From assembly GCA_033782935.1 (NCBI GenBank), contig JAWQEG010000286.1, positions 2,803,501 to 2,867,500 of the forward strand: DNA of 64,000 nt, given 5' to 3'. Shown here in pieces: positions 11,127 to 21,668 of this stretch. The notes under the pieces are model-generated. The model was not told the DNA's origin. It searched no databases and was given only the letters and a program-made list of their open reading frames with translations. The stretch is from Petrolisthes cinctipes (taxonomy: Eukaryota; Arthropoda; Malacostraca; Decapoda; Porcellanidae). Both the position numbers and the translations under genes were made by a program. How positions within the stretch are numbered: position 1 is the first letter of the stretch; every line of letters begins with the position of its first letter.

Positions 11127-11804
11127 GTGTTAGAGTATTTTCAAAATACATTCCCAAAACATGCTGAAAATCGATATTTTAGATGCCCAAAGTCAATATG
11201 TGCATGTATCTTCTGTACCCGTTTATATCTCAAATTGAGGCTCAAAACACCCGAAAATTCAATATTTTGGGGTCCCAGAAGCAATCTGTACATGCCTACT
11301 CACTGCTAGAATATTTTCAAAATATAGGGTAAAAACATACTAAAAATCGATATTTTAGGTGCCAAAAAGTCGATATCTCAAATTCAGGCCCAAAACACCC
11401 GAAAATTCGATATTTAGGGGTCCCAGAAGCGATTTGTACATGCCTACTCCGTGTTAGAGTATTTTCAAAATACAGGCCAAAACCATAATGAAAATCGATC
11501 TTTTAGGTGCCCAAAAGTCGATATGTGCATGCATCTTCGGTACCCGTTTATATCTCAAATTCTGGCCCTAAACACCCGAAAATTCGATTTTTTTGGGTCC
11601 CAGAAGCGATCTGTACATGCCTACTCAGTGCTATAATGTTTTCAAAATATAGGCTCAAAACATGCTCAAAATCGATATTTTAGGTGCCCAAAAGTCGATA
11701 TGTGCATGCATCTTCTGTACTCGTTTATATCTCAAATTCAAAGTCGAAACACCCGAAAATTCGATATTTTGGGGTCCCAGAATCGATCTGTACATGCCTA
11801 CTCA
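11127..11804 (+). repeat. Second copy of the 8,448 block
   Basis: This block matches 8,448-9,110 at offset 2,679. Differences include aaccataatg near 11,482 and ttcgatttttttgg near 11,584. The gtgctataatg monomer is shared. Confidence 0.75.
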
Positions 11805-12451
11805 GTGCTAGAATATTTTCAAAATATAGGCTCAAAACATGCTAAAAATCGATATTTTAGTTGCGTAAAGGCGATATCTCAAATTCAGGCCCAAAACACC
11901 CGAAAATTCGATATTTTGGGGTCCCAGAAACGAATTCGACATGCCTGCTCCGTGTTAGAGTATTTTCAAAACTCAGGCCCAAAACATGCTAAAAATCGAT
12001 ATTTTTGGTGCCCAAAGTCAATCTGTGTATGCATCTTCTATACTCGTTTATATCTCAAATTCAGGCTCAAAACACCCGAAAATTCGATGTTTTGGGGTCC
12101 CAGAAGCGATCTCTACATGCCTACTCAGTAATTGAATGTTTTCAAAATATAGGCCCAAAACATGCTCAAAATCGATATTTTACGTGCCCAAAAGTCGATA
12201 TGTGCATGCATCTTCTGTACTCGTTTATATCTCAAATTCAGGCTCAAAACACCCGAAAATTCGATATTTTGGGGTCCCTGAACCGATCTGTACATGCCTA
12301 CTCAGTGCTAGAATATTTTCAAAATATAGGCTCAAAACATGCTAAAAATCGATATTTTAGGTGCGTAAAGGGGATATCTCAAATTAAGGCCCAAAACACC
12401 CGAAAAATCTATATTTAGGGGTCCCAGAAGCGATCTGTACATTCCTACTCC
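11805..12451 (+). repeat. Tetramer unit D, copy 2 (647 bp)
   Basis: This copy has the same four monomers and private variants as 9,302-9,948, offset by 2,503 bp. A private cagtaattgaatg replaces cagtgatagaatg near 12,127. Confidence 0.85.
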
Positions 12452-13035
12452 GTGTTAGAGTATTTTCAAAATACAGGCCAAAAACATACTGAAAATCGAT
12501 CTTTTAGGTGCCCAAAAGTCGATAAGTGCATGCATCTTCTGTACCCGTTTATATCTCAAATTCTGGCCCTAAACACCCGAAAATTCGATATTTTTGGGAC
12601 CCAGAAGCGATCTGTACATGCCTACTCAGTGCTAGAATGTTTTCAAAATATAGGCTCAAAACATGCTCAAAATCGATATTTTAGGTGCCCAAAAGTCGAT
12701 ATGTGCATGCATCTTCTGTACTCGTTTATATCTCAAATTCAGGCCCAAAACACCCGAAAATTCGATATTTTGGGGTCCCAGAAGCGATCTGTACATGCCT
12801 ACTCCGTGTTAGAGTATTTTCAAAATTCAGGCCCAAAACATGCTCAAAATCGATATTTTTGGTGCCCAAATTCAATATGTGTATGCATCTTCTATACTCG
12901 TTTATATCTCAAATTCAGGCTCAAAACACCCGAAAATTTGATATTTTGGGGTCCCAGATGCGATCTCTACATGCCTACTTAGTGCTAGAATGTTTTCAAA
13001 ATATAGGCTCAAAACATGCTTAAAAATCGATATTT
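12452..13035 (+). repeat. Linker block L4-L2-L5-L2
   Basis: This stretch holds long monomers only, starting at 12,452 and 12,629 and continuing to about 13,036. It carries tttttgggacccag, a variant shared with about 1,090 and 15,630. It contains no short monomer over about 700 bp, which is unusual for this array. Confidence 0.75.
12629..12805 (+). repeat. Representative long monomer, subfamily L2 (177 bp)
   Basis: This is a near-majority 177-bp monomer. Its diagnostic bases are gtgctagaatgtttt at the start, aggctcaaaacatgctc, then gtgcccaaaagtcgatatg and cttctgtactcg. L2 normally follows another long monomer and often precedes a short one. Majority-form positions 1-89 and 90-177 are homologous halves. 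Long monomers starting gtgctagaatatttt are close relatives of L2 and share their head with the short monomers. Confidence 0.9.
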
Positions 13036-14483
13036 TAGGTGCCCAAAAGTCGATATGTGCATGCATCTTCTGGACTCGTTTATATCTCAAATTCAGGCTC
13101 AAAACACCCGAAAATTCGATATTTTGGGGTCCCAGAAGCGATCTGTATATGCATACTCAGTGCTAGAATATTTTCAAAATATAGGCTCAAAACATGCTAA
13201 AAATCGATATTTTAGGTGCGTAAAGGCGATATCTCAAATTAAGGCTCAAAACACCCGAAAATTCGATATTTAGGGGTCCCAGATGCGATCTATACATGCC
13301 TACTCCGTGTAAGAGTATTTTCAAAATACAGGCCAAAAACATACTGAAAATCGATCTTTTAGGTGCCCAAAAGTCGATATGTGGATGCATCTTCTGTACC
13401 TGTTTATATCTCAAATTCTGGCCCTAAACACCCGAAAATTCGATATTTTGGGGTCCCGGAAGCGATCTGTACATGCCTACTCAGAGCTAGAATGTTTTCA
13501 AAATATAGGCTCAAAACATGCTCAAAATCGATATTTTAGGTGCCCAAAAGTCGATACGTGCATGCATCTTCTGTAATCGTTTATATCTCAAATTCAAGCT
13601 CAAAACACCTGAAAATTCGATATTTTGGGGTCCCAGAATCGATCTGTACATGCCTACTCAGTGCTAGAATATTTTCAAAATATAGGCTCAAAACATGCTA
13701 AAAATCGATATTTTAGGTGCGTAAAGGCGATATCTCAAATTCAGTCCCAAAGCACCCGAAAATTCGATATTTTGGGGTCCCAGAAACGAATTCTACATGC
13801 CTACTCCGTGTTAGAGTATTTTCAAAATTCAGGCCCAAAACATGCTAAAAATCGATATTTTTGGTGCGCAAAGTCAATCTGTGTATGCACCTTCAGTATC
13901 CGTTTATATCTCAAATTCAGGCTCAAAACACCCGAAAATTCGATATTTTGGGGTCCCAGAAGCGATCTGTAGATGCCTACACCGTGTTAGAGTATTTTCA
14001 AAATACATGCCTAAAACATGCTGAAAATCGATATTTTAGATGCCCAAAGTCAATATGTGCATTTATCTTCTGTACCCGTTTATATCTCAAATTCCGGCTC
14101 AAAACACCCGAAAATTCGATATTTTGGGGTCCCAGAAGCGATCTGTACATGCATACTCAGTGCTAGAATATTTTCAAAATATAGGCTCAAAACATGCTAA
14201 AAATCGATATTTTAGGTGCGTAAAGGCGATATCTCAAATTAAGGCCCAAAACACCCGAAAATTCGATATTTAGGGGTCCCAGAAGCGATCTATACATGCC
14301 TACTCCGTGTAAGAGTATTTTCAAAATACAGTCCAAAAACATACTGAAAATCGATCTTTTAGGTGCCCAAAAGTCGATATGTGGATGCATCTTCTGTACC
14401 CGTTTATATCTCAAATTCAGGCCCAAAACACCCGAAACTTCGATATTTAGGGGTCCCAGAAGCTATCTGTACATGTCTACTCC
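13036..14483 (+). repeat. Distant copy of higher-order unit A (partial)
   Basis: This block matches 7,000-8,447 at a constant offset of 6,036 bp. It includes the S-L4-L2-S-L5-L6-S order and the variants gatacgtgc, gtagatgcctacacc and gtgcatttatc. Small differences (for example tacctgttt near 13,400 and cagagctag near 13,485) show that it is older than the 4.6/6.6 kb pair. Confidence 0.8.
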
Positions 14484-14836
14484 GTGTTAGAGTATTTTCA
14501 AAATACAGCCCCAAAACATGCTCAAAATCGATGTTTTAGGTGCCAAAAAGTCGATATGTGCATGCATCTTCAGTACCCGTTTATATCTCAAATAAAGGCT
14601 CAAAACACCCGAAAATTCGATATTTTGGGGCCCCAGAAGCGATCTGTACATGCCTACTCCGTGTTAGAGTATTTTCAAAATACATTCCCAAAACATGCTG
14701 AAAATCGATATTTTAGATGCCCAAAGTCAATATGTGCATGTATCTTCTGTACCCGTTTATATCTCAAATTCAAGGTCAAAACACCCGAAAGTTCGATATT
14801 TTGGGGTCCCAGAATCGATCTGTACATGCCTACTCA
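14484..14836 (+). repeat. L3-L6 pair shared with 10,950
   Basis: Two long monomers with acagccccaaaac, ggggccccagaag and acattcccaaaac match 10,950-11,250. After about 14,784 the sequence switches to a tail reading caaggtcaaaac, which leads into the third tetramer unit. Confidence 0.75.
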
Positions 14837-15484
14837 GTGCTAGAATATTTTCAAAATATAGGCTCAAAACATGCTAAAAATCGATATTTTAGTTGCGTAA
14901 AGGCGATATCTCAAATTCAGTCCCAAAACACCCGAAAATTCGATATTTTGGGGTCCCAGAAATGAATTCGACATGCCTGCTCCGTGTTAGAGTATTTTCA
15001 AAATTCAGGCCCAAAACATGCTAAAAATCGATATTTTTGGTGCCCAAAGTCAATCTGTGTATGCATCTTCTATACTCGTTTATATCTCAAATTTAGGCTC
15101 AAAACACCCGAAAATTCGATGTTTTGGGGTCCCAGAAGCGATCTCTACATGCCTACTCAGTGATAGAATGTTTTCAAAATATAGGCTCAAAACATGCTCA
15201 AAATCGATATTTTACGTGCCCAAAAGTCGATATGTGCATGCATCTTCTGTACTCGTTTATATCTCAAATTCAGGCTCAAAAACACCCGAAAATTCGATAT
15301 TTTGGGGTCCCTGAACCGATCTGTACATGCCTACTCAGTGCTAGAATATTTTCAAAATATAGGCTCAAAACATGCTAAAAATCGATATTTTAGGTGCGTA
15401 AAGGGGATATCTCAAATTAAGGCCCAAAACACCCGAAAAATCTATATTTAGGGGTCCCAGAAGCGATCTGTACATGCCTACTCC
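14837..15484 (+). repeat. Tetramer unit D, copy 3 (648 bp)
   Basis: This copy has the same four monomers as 9,302-9,948 and 11,805-12,451. It carries one extra A near 15,280 (ctcaaaaacaccc) and aaatgaattcgac in place of aaacgaattcgac. Confidence 0.85.
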
Positions 15485-17180
15485 GTGTTAGAGTATTTTC
15501 AAAATACAGGCCAAAAACATACTGAAAATCGATCTTTTAGGTGCCCAAAAGTCGATATGTGCATGCATCTTCTGTACCCGTTTATATCTCAAATTCTGGC
15601 CCTAAACACCAGAAAATTCGATATTTTTGGGACCCAGAATCGATCTGTACATGCCTACTCAGTGCTAGAATGTTTTCAAAATATAGGCTCAAAACATGCT
15701 CAAAATCGATATTTTAGGTGCCCAAAAGTCGATATGTGCATGCATCTTCTGTACTCGTTTATATCTCAAATTCAGGCCCAAAACACCCGAAAATTCGATA
15801 TTTTGGGGTCCCAGAAGCGATCTGTACATGCCTACTCCGTGTTAGAGTATTTTCAAAATACAGGCCAAAAACATGCCAAAAATCGATGTTTTAGGTTCCC
15901 AAAAGTCGATATGTGCTTGCATCTTCAGTACCCGTTTATATCTCAAATTCAGGCTCAAAACACCCGAAAATACGATATTTTGGGGTCCCAGATGCGATCT
16001 GTACATGCCTACTCCGTGTTAGAGTATTTCCAAAAAACATGCCCAAAACATGCTGAAAATCGATATTTTAGATGCCCAAAGTCAATATGTGCATGTATCT
16101 TCTGTACCCGTTTACATCTCAAATTCAGGCTCAAAACACCCAAAAATTCAATATTTTGGGGTCCCAGAAGCAATCTGTACATGCCTACTCAGTGCTAGAA
16201 TATTTTCAAAATATAGGCTGAAAACATGCTAAAAATCGATCTTTTAGGTGCCAAAAAGTCGATATCTCAAATTCAGTCCCAAAACACCCGAAAATTCTAT
16301 ATTTAGGGGTCCCAGAAGCGATCTGTACATGCCTACTCCGTGTTAGAGTATTTTCAAAATACAGGCCAAAAACATACTGAAAATCGGTCGTTTAGGTGCC
16401 CAAAAGTCGATATGTGCATGCATCTTCTGTAACCGTTTATATCTCAAATTCAGGCTAAAAACACCCAAAAATTCAATATTTTGGGGTCCCAGAAGCAATC
16501 TGTACATGCCTACTCAGTGCTAGAATATTTTCAAAATATAGGCTCAAAACATGCTAAAAATCGATATTTTAGTTGCGTAAAGGCGATATCTCAAATTCAG
16601 GCCCAAAACACCCGAAAATTCGATATTTTGGGGTCCCAGAAACGAATTCTACATGCCTACTCCGTGTTAGAGTATTTTCAAAATTCAGGCCCAAAACATG
16701 CTAAAAATCGATATTTTTGGTGCCCAAAGTCAATCTGTGTATGCATCTTCTATACTCGTTTATATCTCAAATTCAGGCTCAAAACACCCGAAAATTCGAT
16801 ATTTTGGGGTCCTAGAAGCGATCTCTACATGCCTACTCAGTGATAGAATGTTTTCAAAATATAGGCTCAAAACATGATCAAAATCGATATTTTAGGTGCC
16901 CAAAAGTCGCTATGTGCATGCATCTTCTGTACTCGTTTATATCTCAAATTCAGGCTCAAAACACCCGAAAATTCGATATTTTGGGGTCCCAGAACCGATC
17001 TGTACATGCCTACTTAGTGCTAGAATATTTTCAAAATATAGGCTCAAAACATGCTAAAAATCGATATTTTAGGTGCGTAAAGGGGATATCTCAAATTAAG
17101 GCCCAAAACACCCGAAAATTCTATATTTAGGGGTCCCAGAAGCGATCTGTACATGCCTACTCCGTGTTAGAGTATTTTCA
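15485..17180 (+). repeat. Segment duplicated 14.5 kb apart (copy of 1,010-2,640)
   Basis: From about 15,551 this block tracks 1,010-2,640 at a constant offset of 14,541 bp through ten consecutive monomers, including the odd tatttccaaaaaacatg monomer and the gtgatagaatg monomer. The match ends where one side continues with L5 and the other with L4. It is the longest-range near-colinear match in domain I. Confidence 0.85.
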
Positions 17181-17664
17181 AATTACAGGCCTAAAACATA
17201 CTGAAAATCGATCTTTTAGGTGCCCAAAAATCGATATGTGCATGCATCTTCTGTACCCGTTTATATCTCAAATTCTGGACCTAAACACCCGAAAATTCGA
17301 TATTTTTGTGTCCCAGAAGCGATCGGTACATGCCTACTCAGTGCTAGAATGTTTTCAAAATATAGGCTCAAAACATGCTCAAAATCGATATTTTAGGTGC
17401 CCAAAAGTCGATATGTGCATGCATCTTCTGTACTCTTTTATATCTCAAATTCAAGCTCAAACCACCCGAAAATTCGATATTTTGGGGTCCCAGAAGCGAT
17501 CTGTACATGCCTACTCAGTGCTTGAATATTTTCAAAATATAGGCTCAAAACATGTTAAAAATCGATATTTTAGGTGCGTAAAGGCGATATCTCAAATTCA
17601 GTCCCAAAACACCCGAAAATTCAATATTTAGGGGTCCCAGACGCGATCTGTACATGCCTACTCC
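17181..17664 (+). repeat. Domain I / II boundary block
   Basis: This block holds L4-L2-S monomers with private variants (ctggacctaaac, tttttgtgtccc, gcgatcggtac). I saw no GAATTC-bearing monomer and no gcgtaaagggg short monomer downstream of here. The domain II markers start shortly after, at about 18.5 kb. Confidence 0.7.
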
Positions 17665-19020
17665 GTGTTAGAGTATTTTCAAAATACAGGCCCAAAACAT
17701 GCTCAAAATCGATGTTTTAGGTGCCCAAAAGTCGATATGTGCATGCATCTTCAGTACCCGTTTATATCTCAAATTCTGGCCCTAAACACCCGAAAATTCG
17801 ATATTTTGGGGTCCCAGAAGCGATCCGTACATGCCTATTTCGTGTTAGAGTATTTTCAAAATTCAGGCCCTAAACATGCTGAATATCGATATTTTTGGTG
17901 CCCAAAGTCAATATGTGTATGTATCTTCTTTACTCGTTTATATCTCAAATTCAGGCTCAAAACACCCGAAAATTCTATATTTTGGGATCCCAGAAGCGAT
18001 CTGTACATGCCTACTCAGTGCTAAAATGTTTTCAAAATATAGGCTCAAAACATGCTCAAAATCGATATTTTAGGTGCCCAAAAGTCGATATGTGCATCCA
18101 TCTTCTGTACCCGTTTATATCTCAAATTCTGGCCCTAAACACCCGAAAATTTAATATTTTGGGGTCCCAGAAGCAATCTGTACATGCCTACTCAGTGCTA
18201 GAATATTTTCAAAATATAGGCTAAAAACATACTAAAAATCGATATTTTAGGTGCCAAAAAGTCGATATCTCAAATTCAGGCCCAAAACACTCGAAAATTC
18301 GATATTTAGGGGTCCCTGAAGCGATCTGTACATGCCTTCTCCGTGTTAGAGTATTTTCAAATTTCAGGCCAAAAATATACTGAAAATCGATATTTTAGGT
18401 GCCCAAAAGTTGATATGTGCCTGCATCTTCTGTACCCGTTTATATATCAAATTCTGGTCCTAAGCACCCGAAAATTCGATATTTTTGGGTCCCAGAAGCG
18501 ATCTGTACATGCCTACTCAGTGCTAGAATGTTTTCAAAATATAGGCTCAAAACATGCTAAAAATCGATATTTTAGGTGCTCAAAAGTCAATTTGTGCATG
18601 CATCTTCTGTACTCGTTTATATCTCAAATTCAAGCTGAAAACACCCGAAAATTCGATATTTTGGGGTCCCAGAATCGATCTGTACATGCCTACTCAGTGC
18701 TAGAATATTTTCAAAATATAGCCTCAAAACATGCTAAAAATCGATATTTTAGGTGCTCAAAAGTCAATTTGTGCATGCATCTTCTGTACTCGTTTATATC
18801 TCAAATTCAAGCTCAAAACACCCGAAAATTCGATATTTTGGGGTCCCAGAATCGATCTGTACATGCCTACTCAGTGCTAGAATATTTTCAAAATATAGCC
18901 TCAAAACATGCTAAAAATCGATATTTTAGGTGCGTAAAGGCGATATCTCAAATTCAGTCCCAAAACACCCGAAAATTCGATATTTAGGGGACCCAGACGC
19001 GATCTGTACATGCCTACTCC
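17665..19020 (+). repeat. Octamer unit, first copy (1,356 bp)
   Basis: Eight monomers start at 17665, 17842, 18018, 18195, 18343, 18520, 18697 and 18874 (177, 176, 177, 148, 177, 177, 177, 147 bp). The next 1,356 bp repeat the same order. The pair at 18520 and 18697 shares the rare variants gtgctcaaaagtc and aatttgtgcatgc, so it arose by doubling of one monomer. Confidence 0.9.
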
Positions 19021-20877
19021 GTGTTAGAGTATTTTCAAAATACAGGCCCAAAACATGCTCAAAATCGATGTTTTAGGTGCCCAAAAGTCGATATGTGCAT
19101 GCATCTTCAGTACCCGTTTATATCTCAAATTCTGTCCCTAAACACCCGAAAATTCGATATTTTGGGGTCCCAGAAGCGATCCGTACATGCCTATTTCGTG
19201 TTAGAGTATTTTCAAAATTCAGGCCCTAAACATGCTGAATATCGATATTTTTGGTGCCCAAAGTCAATATGTGTATGTATCTTCTTTACTCGTTTATATC
19301 TCAAATTCAGGCTCAAAACACCCGAAAATTCGATATTTTGGGGTCCCAGAAGCGATCTGTACATGCCTACTCAGTGCTAAAATGTTTTCAAAATATAGGC
19401 TCAAAACATGCTCAAAATCGATATTTTAGGTGCCCAAAAGTCGATATGTGCATCCATCTTCTGTACCCGTTTATATCTCAAATTCTGGCCCTAAACACCC
19501 GAAAATTTAATATTTTGGGGTCCCAGAAGCAATCTGTACATGCCTACTCAGTTCTAGAATATTTTCAAAATATAGGCTAAAAACATACTAAAAATCGATA
19601 TTTTAGGTGCCAAAAAGTCGATATCTCAAATTAAGGCCCAAAACACTCGAAAATTCGATATTTAGGGGTCCCTGAAGCGATCTGTACATGCCTTCTCCGT
19701 GTTAGAGTATTTTCAAATTTCAGGCCAAAAATATACTGAAAATCGATATTTTAGGTGCCCAAAAGTTGATATGTGCCTGCATCTTCTGTACCCGTTTATA
19801 TATCAAATTCTGGTCCTAAGCACCCGAAAATTCGATATTTTTGGGTCCCAGAAGCGATCTGTACATGCCTACTCAGTGCTAGAATGTTTTCAAAATATAG
19901 GCTCAAAACATGCTAAAAATCGATATTTTAGGTGCTCAAAAGTCAATTTGTGCATGCATCTTCTGTACTCGTTTATATCTCAAATTCAAGCTGAAAACAC
20001 CCGAAAATTCGATATTTTGGGGTCCCAGAATCGATCTGTACATGCCTACTCAGTGCTAGAATATTTTCAAAATATAGCCTCAAAACATGCTAAAAATCGA
20101 TATTTTAGGTGCTCAAAAGTCAATTTGTGCATGCATCTTCTGTACTCGTTTATATCTCAAATTCAAGCTCAAAACACCCGAAAATTCGATATTTTGGGGT
20201 CCCAGAATCGATCTGTACATGCCTACTCAGTGCTAGAATATTTTCAAAATATAGCCTCAAAACATGCTAAAAATCGATATTTTAGGTGCGTAAAGGCGAT
20301 ATCTCAAATTCAGGCCCAAAACACCCGCAAATTCTATATTTTGGGGTCCCAGAAGCGATCTGTACATGCCTACTCCGTGTTAGAGTATTTTCAAAATTCA
20401 GGCCCTAAACATGCTAAAAATCGATATTTTTGGTGCCCAAAGTCAATATGTGTATGCATCTTCTTTACTCGTTTATATCTCAAATTCAGGCTCAAAACAC
20501 CCGAAAATTCGATATTTTGGGGTCCCAGAAGCGATCTGTACATGCCTACTCAGTGCTAAAATGTATTCAAAATATAGGCTCAAGTCATGCTCAAAATCGA
20601 TATTTTAGGTGCCAAAAAGTCGATATCTCAAATTAAGGCCCAAAACACCCGAAAATTCGATATTTAGGATTCCCAGAAGCGATCTGTACATGCCTACTCC
20701 GTATTAGAGTATTTTCAAAATACAGGCCCAAAACATGCTCAAAATCGATGTTTTAGGTGCCAAAAAGTCGATATGTGCATGCACCTTCAGTACCCGTTTA
20801 TATCTCAAATTCAGGCTCAAAACACCCGAAAATTCGATATTTTGGGGTCCCAGAAGCGATCTGTACATGCCTACTCC

Positions 20878-21053
20878 GTGTTAGAGTATTTTCAAAATAC
20901 ATGCCCAAAACATGCTGAAAATCGATATTTTAGATGCCCAAAGTCAATATGTGCATGTATCTTCTGTACCCGTTTATATCTCAAATTCAGGCTCAAAACA
21001 CCCGAAAATTCAATATTTTGGTGTCCCAGAAGCAATCTGTACATGCCTACTCA
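20878..21053 (+). repeat. Representative long monomer, subfamily L6 (176 bp)
   Basis: L6 starts gtgttagagtattttc, followed by aatacatgcccaaaacatg (or acaggccc), then atattttagatgcccaaag and gtcaatatgtgcatgtatc. It shares the missing A with L5. Its second half typically carries attcaatatttt and gaagcaatctg, so several CpG positions of the other subfamilies read CpA. It usually follows L3 and precedes a short monomer. Confidence 0.85.
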
Positions 21054-21201
21054 GTGCTAGAATATTTTCAAAATATAGGCTCAAAACATGCTAAAAATCG
21101 ATATTTTAGGTGCCAAAAAGTCGATATCTCAAATTAAGGCCCAAAACACCCGAAAATTCGATATTTAGGGGTCCCAGAAGCGATCTGTACATGCCTACTC
21201 A
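21054..21201 (+). repeat. Representative short monomer S148
   Basis: S148 reads ggtgccaaaaagtcg followed directly by atatctcaaatt, which is exactly 177 minus 29 bp. It shares the S147 deletion junction, so the two shorts probably descend from one event and S147 lost one further base. The tail often reads taaggcccaaaac and tatttaggggtccc. A version with gcaaaaaagtcg occurs from about 38.6 kb onward. Confidence 0.9.
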
Positions 21202-21668
21202 GTGTTAGAGTATTTTCAAAATACAGGCCAAAAACATACTGAAAATCGATCTTTTAGGTGCCCAAAAGTCGATATGTGCATGCATCTTCTGTACCCGTTT
21301 ATATCTCAAATTATGGCCCTAAACACCCGAAAATTCGATATTTTTGAGTACCAGAAGCGATCTGTACATGCCTACTCCGTGTTAGAGCATTTTCAAAATT
21401 CAGGCCCAAAACATGCTAAAAATCGATATTTTTGGTGCCCAAAGTCAATATGTGTATGCATCTTCTATACTCGTTTATATCTCAAATTCAGGCTCAAAAC
21501 ACCCGAAAATTCAATATTTTGGGGTCCCAGATGCGATCTCTACATGCCTACTCAGTGCTAGAATGTTTTCAAAATATAGGCTCAAAACATGCTCAAAATC
21601 GATATTTTAGGTGCCCAAAAGTCGCTATGTGCATGCATCTTCTGTACTGGTTTATATCTCAAATTCAG

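Larger units (their letters stand above)
18811..21668 (+). repeat. Higher-order unit B, copy 1 (17 monomers, 2,858 bp)
   Basis: From 19,021 the monomer starts are 19021, 19198, 19374, 19551, 19699, 19876, 20053, 20230, 20377, 20553, 20701, 20878, 21054, 21202, 21379, 21555 and 21732. Copy 2 follows at exactly +2,858 bp. Rare shared variants include ggggacccagacgcg, cagttctagaat, atttaggattccc, aatgtattcaaaat, ggctcaagtcatgc and tttttgagtacc. The first eight monomers are also the second copy of the preceding octamer. This unit holds the longest fortuitous open frame (19,699-20,559). Confidence 0.92.

Noticed and set aside
19699..20559. 286-codon open frame with a 59-residue repeat, and scores of shorter frames on both strands
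   Set aside because: It is periodic with the satellite, stops and frame shifts follow monomer type, other frames are also fairly open, and substitutions change residues freely. There is no start context, domain or flanking gene structure. Treated as chance frames in satellite DNA.
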